From Marsupella aquatica (lineage: Eukaryota > Marchantiophyta), in contig OZ316897.1 in the NCBI GenBank assembly GCA_973895155.1, forward strand, positions 16,926,001 to 16,990,000: a DNA stretch of 64,000 nucleotides. The letters are read 5' to 3'. This document shows, one piece after another, positions 32,202-42,300 of this stretch; the first letter of the stretch is position 1; every line of letters begins with the position of its first letter. The notes under the pieces are model-generated. The model had not been told where the DNA came from. It did no database searches and was given only the letters and a program-made list of their open reading frames with translations. The position numbers and the translations under genes are program-made.

Positions 32202-33924
32202 CTAATTCTGTATCCAAGACTTTTTTGCCTTAGAAACTTTTTTCGCCTCGGGCAAAACGAGAAGTGTGGTCACATTTCTCGTTTGGTCCGTCATTGTGTT
32301 TATTGCTCCTCGGGGCTCAAGAGCTTTAGCTGCCCCACGTGTCAAAGCTGCTGATGCATCAATATGTGCAGTGCCACACATGAATCCCATGGTGGCAAGG
32401 TCTCCATCAACTCCATAAGATGTGGAAGGACCATGGGATGTGGAAGGTCCATAGGATGTAGATGCCCCATCACCAGAATTAGGTCTCACCTGGGAACTAG
32501 CCATGGCAGCTAGTTCTTGCTCCAATTGAGCAATCTTAGCATCCTTTGGATCTATGGTACAGCAGGGGCATGCAGCGTCACCTCCCTGTCTCTTGCATGT
32601 GGCATGCCACAACCACGTCCACCACCTCTACCTCCTTCTCCTCTTCCCTGATCATGTGTACAAGATCCTCCCCTCCGTAACTCAGGTGGAGTGAGAAACA
32701 CCTATCCTTAGTGTGTCCAGGAGCTCCACAATGATCACATTGTCGTTGATCAGGCGCTGATGCTCCCCCTGATCCTCTATGATCTGGGCAATATCTCTGT
32801 GCATGGTCCCCACCACAGGTCCAACATCCTGACTGCTGTCTAGCATAAGAGGGCACAAGTCTCTGGTTGGTAGACTCTCGTGCAGTAGGCTTCTCCCTCT
32901 GGCTCTTCCATGCAGTAGGCTATGGTGTAGATGTAGATGTAGCCTTTGGTGCTTCCTTGGCAAATCCAAAAGTCACCACCTTCTCATTCACCATATTGAG
33001 CTCAATACGCTCAAAAAGGGTAAAAACAACTGCTAATGTGGGATCTGCATCCCTAAGTAGAGTGACATCTCTCACTTTGCGTCGCAATTCTGTGTCTAGA
33101 ATTGCATACCAAAACTGGACTGCCTGAGCCTCTGTCACTCCCTTGGTGACAGTGATCAATCTGTGCATACGAGTACAGTATGCCTCACGTAGACTCTCTA
33201 CAGTCTTGCGCTGGAACTCCTGGAGACCCTTCAACTTATCAGTTCTCACACCCTGATAGTTTTGCTTCAGTACCTCAAAGAATTCCACCACAGGGTTAAA
33301 TACTGGCGCAACTCTAGTTCCTGTCACAATCACACCGGTAGGAGTAGTGGTGGATGCTGCTGGAGTGCTGCTAGTGGATGGTGTGCCACTTTGGCTAGTG
33401 CTGTTAGAAGAAGCAGCAGCTATGGCAATGGGTTGGGCAGCTGCACTAGTGCCATAGGTGATGGACACGTAATTAGGCGACCAATGCTGCCTCCATGCCT
33501 CAATCTCAACCAAATGAGCCTTCCAAAACTCATGGTAGTCATCCATGGGTGGCTCATCCAAATGTTGAAATAATCTCTTCCATGCCATGAAAGGGGTAAA
33601 CAACGTGGCGTTACGCAATGTCTACATATCGCACCACGTATCAAACTCCTGGATGAAATCATCCAGATCAATTGTGCCAACTGCACCAGAGTATCGTCGT
33701 GGGCCCTTTGTAGCCCCGTACATCTCTTCCATATCCCACAACAAAGGTGCAATCACCTGATGACGAGGAGAACTGCTCACAGAGTCCTCGTCAAAATCAC
33801 TGTCTAAAGTTGTGCTGCTGACTACTACCAATGTCACTGGCCAAAACTGCGCCCCACTCCGAGTGAAACCGGTCCGTCGTCCATCGGGTAACCCAGCAAT
33901 ACCAGAAGAATCCGTGGTGACCAA
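32202..33924 (-). pseudogene. retrotransposon gag polyprotein, decayed
   Basis: Three collinear ORFs make one gag. The first part has GTIDLDDFIQEFDTWCD; then MAWKRLFQHLDE, FFEVLKQNYQG, LREAYCTRMHRLI and FWYAILDTELRRKV, typical of the gypsy gag domain. Next come two zinc knuckles, CWTCGGDHAQRYC and CDHCGAPGHTKDRC. The tail is Ser/Tyr-rich with QLEQELAAMA. Gag packages the element RNA. The first two breaks are single in-frame TAG codons (33,624-33,622 and 32,922-32,920); the third is a frame change near 32,600. No ATG is seen: the frame opens after another TAG near 33,93x. The expected protease and reverse transcriptase do not follow. Confidence 0.85.
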
Positions 33925-34452
33925 CCTAACCTAATCTATATGCTAACCCTAAGGGCAATCTGTCCCTGTCAGCAATACAAGCACTCACCATGGTGTGTTG
34001 GGCATCACTCCAACATCACCAGGAGAGAAATACGTAGCACAACTAGAATATCCGGTTGCAAACCAGATCACTCCTATAGAATCAAGTGCCCATGCCAAAC
34101 TAACATGGCGCATAAACAGGAAGCATATGTGGAGAAGATCCAATCAACAAGAAGAGATCCACAATAACTCTCCACATCAATAGTGACCATACATCAATCA
34201 AACAATGTTCATAATGTTCAATGTGGGGCCTTCATAATAGGCCTCTCAATGTTCAATGTTGTAGCTATGGATCCATGCACAATTGGTTCAATCCATGCAT
34301 CTAGATGGATTCAGAAGCATTAAAAACCTTAAGGGAGCTTATGATTTGCCCCAAAATGGCAATCTAAACAAACTAGTATGTGTATAAAATGCCTAAGTGC
34401 TCATTCCATTAACATCAAAGTGGAAAGGAGTGTGTGTACACAAGAGCACTTA

Positions 34453-34512
34453 AGAACCACATAGTTAAGCACATGGGGAAGGAATAGCTTTGGGATGGGT
34501 GACCTCTCACTT
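34453..34512 (+). pseudogene. 5S rRNA-derived fragment with box A and box C
   Basis: AGAACCACATAGTTAAGC followed 22 bp later by GGATGGGTGACC. These match the plant 5S rRNA internal promoter: AGAACTCCGC-AGTTAAGC (box A) and GGATGGGTGACC (box C), whose normal separation is about 23 bp. The outer parts of a 5S gene are not evident. It lies in the leader of the retroelement, on the strand opposite gag. 5S-derived sequences are known in Cassandra-type retroelements and in 5S-derived SINEs. Confidence 0.7.
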
Positions 34513-35002
34513 GTAGTTATGCACCAAATTGGTCGCTCCAAAATCAGCAACTTGCAACTACTCCTCACGTACCAGCAAGTTGGCCCGCCCGCTCCTGCTC
34601 CGCCCTCACGCCCCTCGTCCCGAGTAACCACGAGTTGCCTCAAAGCCTCTAAACGCCGAGATGAGCCCTTCATGCCCGCAATGCTTTGCTACGCCGGACC
34701 CAACTTCCAGATTCGGCAACATCCACACTTCGGCCTCAGGTTTCCTTCACATAAATGCAGCGCGCCGGCGCCGGACCCTGTCGTAGCAAATCTGCGATCC
34801 AGCCCTCGTAAAATGGGCAACATTCCTGAGTTGTTTCCGTTCACAAACATGCAGGCAATAGTGCCTCCGTGCTACTGATCGGCAGCAGCCCGCATCCGCT
34901 ACCAAAATAGCAACTTTTGAAGTTCTGTTTCTTCAACAAAATGCAGAGGTCGACATGCAAGTTCTGCAAATCCGCTACGCAGGCGGTGTCGTTACGCGGT
35001 TC

Positions 35003-35166
35003 ACCAACATCCGGGGCTGTTTCCCTTGCAAAAACAGCAGATCTGCATACGATGATGATGCAGGCCCGATCTACCAACATCCGCGGCTGTTTCCCTTGTG
35101 AAAACAGCAGATCGGCCCAACAGAACTGCATACGACGACAATGCAGGCCCGATCTACCAACATCCG
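35003..35166. repeat. ~70-83-bp tandem repeat in the element leader
   Basis: 'accaacatccg' begins units at 35,003, 35,073 and 35,156. The first two share 'gctgtttcccttg' with 'aaaacagcagat', and 'atgcaggcccgatct'. Confidence 0.8.
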
Positions 35167-35423
35167 CACCTCAACAGGCCTGATCTACTTCACAAAAACG
35201 CGAATAGCAGCGTACTGTCCGTCGAATGGCAGCACAGATCAGACACAAACTTCTCAACACCGACTATAGCGAATCGAAATACCGGTGATCCACTCCACAA
35301 TCCAAGGTACCACGGATCAAAACAATAGCTCCAATCGATTCGATCTACTGCAAATCGTCAACGACAAACTCAGACTGAGCTTCTGTCCGCACAACAGAGT
35401 TTGAAGCCCATGATCTTTCAATG

Positions 35424-35759
35424 TAATCTCAATATATACAATTGGCACAACGATCTCGGTCAACAATACCCCATCGATCCCGCACCGATCCGATCACACA
35501 CGTATGTCAAGCCAACGCACCTTGCACTACTCAAGGAATCCACGTTACACAAGCGGAGCTCACAGCCACCATACTTAGCCACTCAAGCTTCTCTCTCTCC
35601 AAGGCTCAACATTGAAAGATGACCTTTCAATGCCTCACAAGTGAGAAGTACCCTCTCACACAAACCTGATGGAACCTTATTGGCTCATATAGCACACATA
35701 CCAAACATACGGATCTAGAGAGTACGATACACTCTAACACTACCTAGAATGGTGTGACA
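35424..35759 (-). repeat. 5' LTR piece lacking its last ~137 bp
   Basis: On the minus strand it starts TGTCACACCATTCTAGGTAG and follows the LTR to GAGATTA, where the match stops. The missing end is the piece at 21,938-22,074. The outer flank ATGA matches the flank at 21,469. Confidence 0.9.
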
Positions 35760-35763
35760 ATGA

Positions 35764-38117
35764 ACATCAAGTGATTGAATAACATGTTCAAGACTAGCAT
35801 ACAAAAAAATCAAATGGGCCCCCACTCTCTATACAGTATCTGTACTGTGTGAACGAACCTCCCCCCGCCCCCTCTATACCCCCTATTATTAATTTTGTAA
35901 CTATCCATATTTTCCCTTGTTACTTAGAAATATGAGAATTTGAGCAATAATTTAGATCCTTTAGTTCATTATAAAATATCAATTAATTTCAAGAATTATG
36001 ATTATGCTTCATTAGTTACATCATAATTATGCTTCATGACCCGGGGTCCTGAGCTTCATGAAGACATGCCCGGGGCCCTGAGCTTCATGAAGACATGCAC
36101 TACAGCAAAAGAATTGATCGACCAACCTTGAGCACAAAGCAAGACCAACAAAGAGGAACAAGACCGACAAGAGAGGGCCAAGCACAAATAACACAATAAG
36201 CTGCCTATTGAAGGGGAAAAGCAAAAGGCAGCAAAAGCAGGGGTTTTTGGGCCAAAGACAGACTTTGATCCAAACCAAAATGCCCTACAACACACCTAGG
36301 GGCTGAGACCACCTGCTTGCAGGCTTGCTCTACCATAGATTGATCAATGTAGGGCCTAGATGCACTCTCCCTTAGATCTCGTGGCCAGGGTTTGGCCCAT
36401 TGTGTTTCCTTTTGTGGAAACTCTAAGCCTTAAACCCCAAACCTCCCAATAATCCTACCAAAACCCAGCCCTGAGACCCATAGGCCCATCAAGAATAAAT
36501 ATGTTCATATTTGAAGGTGGGTGCCCCGGGCCCCACTCCAAGGGGGGTCCCATATCATACGCGAAAGTTTGGGGGAACAAGCACCCTAAAACATAAGATA
36601 ATAATGCGGAGAGAAGCATGGCTATGTGATAGCTCAATTAATTTAGTTGAGACTCATAGTTCTAGAGTGCAAATGTTGTGATTGACTATTCCATAATTTC
36701 TGTGGGGTTTCACATATTTCCCCTTAAAATAACACAAATTAATAAAGTTTTTTATGGATTTTTCTCCCTGGCTAACATTTTGGAATATTCTTGAAATATT
36801 ACCATAGTTGCTTTTTCAAAGCCCTATCATTCTTTCATTCTCAAAACTAGATTTAATACACCCCCAATGTTTTTCCCCAAAAATTTAAAAAGCTTTTACT
36901 AAGTGTCCAATAAAAAAACCCTATACTTATTAGTGTGTGATGGGTTGAAAAAAAGGAAATCAATGAGGACCCCGGGGTGGGTAGACATATATCAATTGCA
37001 TTTGTAAGCATGACCCACTAATATGATGACAAGTGTCATTGCCTATTAATTAGGACCCCCCCCCCCAATCTAGAAATGTAATATAGACTGAATATTCAAT
37101 ACACTACCGAGTACACTACATTATTTACATGCCATGCTTACCATAGAAATGAGGGTTGCTTAGTTGTAATGAATTCTAAAAATTACCTTGGAATGAATAA
37201 GAACATTGACCCTTGAATTGTTCTCATGTCTGACTCGTATCCTTAGTGGGGCCCAGGGGATCAAATAAGTGCAAATGTTTCCTTAAAACCCAATTGAAAG
37301 TACGTGAAAACTGCAGAGGTACCGGTAGAGAGTTTCTACTCCATACAAAACTCAATCGACTCACTTTGTTTGGATGTTGACATCTGAATGGGTCAAAGGT
37401 GGGGCCAAAGGGCTTGACCTTGGGGTCCTCACTTATTGTTTTTTGACCCATCACTCACAAATAGATATAGGATGTTTTTATTGGTTTTCTGAAATACTTC
37501 TGTATGTGGAGAAATATTGACTAGTTCAATTTCCCCCAAAATTGTTTCTGGTTCTATCCCTTTCGAGACATTGTTTCTAATTTCCTCTTAGTTTTGTCTC
37601 CTCACCTTACTCTTCCCCCAATAATTTTCATTTAATCCCAAGTCCTGGCTTTCTCCCCCTTCTCTAACCCCTAAACTAAAGGATAACTCATGAGTTACTG
37701 CCCCAGGATTCAAGAAATATACTAGTTATTCTATACGCCACCAAAAATCTACTTAGGTAGCTAGTAATTTCACTTTGAAGAAAGCTCTCGTTGTACTCAA
37801 CTTCATATTCCACATGCTGTAATCTAGCTAAGTCATTCCGAATCATCAGGTTTTGCAAATTCCACTAGTAACTAAAATGGATATGCATTTTCAATCATTA
37901 CATGTCCGCCAAAACAATTGGACGCAATACAATAGTAGATTTTGCACTGTAAAGATTGCCTCAGCCGGGTGGTGCTTTAGTGACAAACATATGAGTGTTT
38001 CATGGCTTACAGTCAGAAAACAGATCGACCGTGATGCGTCAGATATTAAGATTGTGGAGCAACATCAGATGTCTCTGCATGAACTGTAAGCAACCCATAT
38101 GGTATCATGATCTACTA
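35764..38117. other. intergenic, no supported gene
   Basis: Contains a ~30-bp duplication (36,037-36,066 and 36,067-36,095, 'ctgagcttcatgaagaca'), a C tract at about 37,057-37,067, and sequence resembling the foldback family around 36.5-36.9 kb. No gene recognised. Confidence 0.5.
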
Positions 38118-39325
38118 TCAGCACCATGTGCCTGCAGGCTCCATCTTCCAAAGCTGGTTGAGTGAGAGCTTTGTGCTCGGCCCGTCCTGACTTGCACTAT
38201 CTTTAGACGTAACCACTAGAGTATTTTCTTTCATACGATGATCATCGTCCACACCCTTTTGCTCTAGTGAGTCGCACTTCATGCATCTCATAGCATGCAT
38301 TACGACCCTCATGGCAGGGTCTTCTTCGACTGGTGGAGCCTTTGTTTTGCTATCTGGCTTTCTCCCATTCCAAGGAGTCAATGTCCTATATCCACCGCCA
38401 ATATCCTTACCCGCAATCCAAACAAGTTTTTTTTTCATATTTTCAGGATCATACATCTTCAGGAGAAGTTGTTTGGAGTCATCACCGGGACACAAACAAA
38501 GGCCGCTGTTCTTATGTAAGATGGAAAATCCATAGCGTCCAACGCCGTGCCTATACATCGTTACCAACAATGAGGGCTTAGCCCCCCACATTGGAGTATG
38601 CTAGTGATAATAACCAGTACAAGCTTAGTTTTCCATTTTACTGACGTCCTTTAACAATGGGAACTAATTATATATATATATATATATATATAATGGCGAC
38701 AAAGAACTATCATTCATAAGACGGTAAGAGAGGTCCGTAGGTAATATAAATTTAGTAACTACGAATTATAATTCATCGTGCTGCAATTAGATCGAAGTAT
38801 TGCATAATTTATGGTGACGTTAATCTACAATTTGGAGCTGCTATAGAGTTGGGAAGTTAGACCAAAAGAATCAAGGTAAGGTCACATATACCAAACTTAT
38901 TCAGACGGCAACAATTTTCTAGTGGATCATCCTATGACAATTTCTGCTCCTCGAAGATTTGGGGACCAAATGAATATCCTTTTACCTGTTCAACGACGTC
39001 TGCAGCTTGGATAGAGATTAAAAAATTCCTTATGCAAAACTGAAAAGTATACCCTTCAGCGCTAAAACTACCGGGTGTCCATATGGGTTCTTTATCTGGG
39101 TATCCAAATTTCTGCATCTCTTATGCGAAGGAGTACTCCTTACCTGAATGCTAGCTTATGGTCAATCACCCACAACTGACTCGAGTCCTTCACGTCTCTG
39201 GAAACGAGACAGACCCCAGTTCCCACTTCTGGTCGTATAGCCAATCCATAGAGAGGGTTGGCTTTGCAGTGGATCCTTACCACCCGTCCAGGTAGAAAAC
39301 AGTCTGATATTTTGCCACAACCCAT
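38118..39325 (-). CDS. EUL (Euonymus lectin)-domain lectin, two exons
   Basis: Exon 1 is 39325-39144 (donor GTAAGG) and exon 2 is 38550-38118 (acceptor GATGTATAG, stop TGA). They join in phase to give 204 residues. Family landmarks: VRIHCKANPLYGLAIR at the start of the domain, SSQLWVIDHKLAFRHG, GFSILHKNSGLCL, then KLVWIAGKDIGGGYRTLTPW, and a final NQLWKMEP, the beta-trefoil closing motif. EUL lectins are plant carbohydrate-binding proteins, usually cytosolic or nuclear and stress-responsive. Compared with the family, the last third carries an extra ~40-residue charged insertion (CMKCDSLEQKGVDDDHRMKE and onward) before the closing motif. No signal peptide is seen. The N terminus is short (MGCGKISDCFLPGR). 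Confidence 0.72.
38669..38692. repeat. (TA)12 microsatellite
   Basis: An uninterrupted TA dinucleotide run inside the lectin gene's intron. Confidence 0.95.
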
Positions 39326-42300
39326 TCAAAGATGGATTAACCCGAACTGGAGTTTCACCTGGTCAGAATGCATAATAGCCTAGAGCTCTGTACTATGTCC
39401 CAACTAGGCCGTAATTTGTGACAAGTGGGATACTAAGTTGAGAGAATTCTTCTTAGCGCCGGGTAATGAATTGTTACAATTAAATGGCTGCCACATTTAG
39501 TGCTTTTAAAGGAGATGCTCTAAGTTGAGATCAACTAAGTAACTTTGGATATGTCTCCAATAAATCAGTCTTGAATTATCATGTCCATACGTCCTCAATA
39601 CCCTTGATTAATTCTAGAACAAGCAAGGACGATGCGAATGCCAAAACAACTACTGCACAGTAGTCTGGTACTCTCATTTTCAGCATGATGGCAAGGTCGG
39701 GCTCTTGACCTTCGCGTACAGTAATTAATAGGGATCATGGAAAGAGAGGAAGACGATTTAAAATTTCAAAGAAACTTCACAATTTTTAGTGTATCAGATT
39801 TGTATCAGATGACTCTAACAGTAATATTGGGGTGTCCCTTGCTAATCGACGCACCCCTTCGAAAACATTATTATTCTAAATTTGTTCTAATGTAAACAAA
39901 TTAGGCGTGTGATTGGCACATTTGGAGCCATAGAGCCGTCAGGTTATCAATTCGTGATTCACAGATGCAGATTCATCCATAATTAGAAAAAGGAGTCAAT
40001 CAAGGCCAAATTGAGCAAGTAGAACCATCAACTTTTGCCAAAGAGTTATTCTAATGAATTATGGCAAAAATCCCGCGAATCGGGTTTGAGACAATATTGA
40101 AGAACATGTCCGAGTATGAGGGGGTATCAGCCCACTGTGACCGGGTGATGAGCAGGAGCCACACTTCCTGAGCCAAATTCCCTCCCTTCCTGTGGACAAG
40201 CAACGAAAGTTGTTGAGTGAACGCGATCGCAAAGGCCTGAAAGGAGACGAGAAGGAAGGAAGACGAGGTGTAATTTTTTGTTGAATGACCACGGGCAATC
40301 GATCGAGAGAGGACTGTTACCGTTGAATTGGGGTTTCTAGAGTTTGGGAAACTGACGGGCCGAGAAGAAGGGAGCACTTGAGGAAGCGTTGGACCATTGA
40401 ACGTGGCACTAAGTCCGTTGAGACCTAGCTAATGATATCTGCATTCACGTTTGATGCAGTCCTGATAACTACGGCGTGGGGCCGCTTGATTGATGAAAGG
40501 ACGAGGTGCTGTGGAGTTGGGGTTTGCATAGTAATTCCTTTTCTTTCGTTCGATCCGCACGTGTATAAAACTTGGTCAGTTGCCTAGCCGGTATTTGATT
40601 CAGGGCATCGGGCAACGTTATCACCTTTGAGGGATCGGAACATAGTCATTCCGCGCTTGAGTTATGGTATAGTGGACAAAGTGGGAGAGAATCTCTAGCA
40701 TGCCTCACCGTCGGGCAGGCAGATTAAGAGGTCTTTGGACAGTGTAAACTATTCGATCAGCAGTTTCTCATCAGATGTCATCCTCGATTAGTTCTGTGAT
40801 ACAGCTCAGTCGAACATTCCAATTATCATTGATCTACAACCAACGTCCTATTTCTAACAAGGAAGTAAAGACTTGACCCTGTTGGAAGGCTGTGCTATGG
40901 TGAGGCTAGTGTGTATCAAAGTGGCAGGAGGTCAACATCCTCACTAGGTATATCGCTGTCCATTCAATTGCACAAAGACTAAATCACAAAGCGCAACATC
41001 GCGTGCTTCCGCGTTCAATTAATCGCAACGATGCGTACGGCTGGTTCTGCTGCCGCTGCTGTCGATTGCAACGGCTAACACTGAAGTTAAGTGAGATCTT
41101 CTTCCTGCCTCTTGACATTTGCTGTTGCTGCGCTAAGGTTCGGTCTCTTGTCTGTACGTTTGAGATGCACCAGTCCGACAGTTTTCAGCTCAGAAAACTT
41201 ACGATGTGGAATGACTGCAGTGGCACTTAGGTTACCATGTTAATCTTATATGAATGGCTTTGGTTGCAACTCGCTTAGAATATATGTTTAGAAAAGTATT
41301 GATATCTCCCAGTGAGTAACTTCTGTTTTCCGTAGTGTTTCAACTCTAGAGCAGCGCTTGTGTGCAACTAATTGCAATACCTATCAAGAGGGCTCGAGAT
41401 CATCTGTAATTCTCTTAAGAGCATTAGTCTTCGAGTCTTCTACTCGGCAAGACGAAGCCAAAATTTACTATAGGTAAAAGTCAGTCTGTCTTATACATCT
41501 AGGAGCCAAGAATTCACAACAAACTGTCATGCCTCCCCTCCTCGACTCATGTGTGACGTCCAGAGCAATGTCTGGACCAACATGTCTGCTTCTAACTCAA
41601 GAGCAAATTATTCGGGAAATTAATACAGTAATTGGATGTTTAGTCTTTTGTGTACTTAGTTTAGAAGATGTGAATGGTATACCTCATAGCTGCGAGTGCT
41701 AGGGCGATTGTCTTTCACCTGTAGTTACAAGAAGTTTGATTTTACAGGTGTGACGGATATATTCACCTGAAATCATATCCAGATATAGTTTAGAGGAGTT
41801 ATCTGCAGTGATCTGGCGGGATCGTCAGTAGTTTCCTAGCTAGACGAAATGGCCGACTGAAAGGTAACTACTGAATGATTGTCCCAGAAATTTCCAGTGA
41901 AATTTGTGCTTTCGATCAGCTTCTCCAAGTTTGCTTAAGTTTCACTGTAGACAGTAATGTGAGCCTAGGTTAGTGTGACCTTTATAGATATGGAGGAAGA
42001 ATCGAGTTCGTGTATTTCAGGCCAGCTTATTTATATCCTAAATGCATGATCTGACAAGAACAATATGGATAGTTTTTGAAAACTACTATCTACTTGTCCT
42101 CCGCGAATACAATTCTGTATGATTTTGAACCATTTAACCCCAAACCTGCCCGTGTGGCGTTGAAGTCTTCGACTAGTAAGGTGTGCTGGAAACAAGAATT
42201 AACCACTTACTATAGTATAACACTAGCCAGAAGTTGTCTGATTTTGTTAATAGCAAGATGTCTGGATGACAGGCAAGAGTCCGCTCAATAGACTTTGTAA

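Larger units (their letters stand above)
33925..35423 (-). other. leader region of the composite element
   Basis: About 1.5 kb between the 5' LTR piece and gag, without a convincing ORF. It contains the 5S-like fragment (34.45 kb) and a short tandem repeat (35.0-35.17 kb). No clear primer-binding site follows the LTR piece: the first bases are CATTGAAAGATCATGGGC, not TGG. Confidence 0.5.
21473..35759 (-). mobile_element. 14.3-kb composite LTR element with captured or nested genes
   Basis: The whole block is flanked by the 4-bp direct repeat ATGA (21469-21472 and 35760-35763). Its outer ends are the two termini of one LTR family (TGTC...GACA). On the minus strand it holds gag-like ORFs (32.2-33.9 kb) and a gypsy-type integrase with a PHD finger (22.25-23.3 kb). 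Protease, reverse transcriptase and RNase H are missing. In their place lies about 8.9 kb with a ParB-like/DNA methyltransferase gene, an Ulp1-like protease, an F-box-like gene and many palindromes. The LTR pieces are arranged oddly (see the sub-features). The coding parts carry stops and frameshifts, so this copy is not intact. A relative remains as a solo LTR at 49.5 kb, and an older one at 8.2 kb. Confidence 0.85.

Noticed and set aside
38932-39117. Minus-strand ORF inside the lectin gene
   Set aside because: The flanking exons join in phase without it and reproduce the EUL domain, so it lies in the intron.
40051-40377. Minus-strand ORF of 108 codons with a second overlapping frame
   Set aside because: No domain, no clear splice partners, and both frames look equally plausible.
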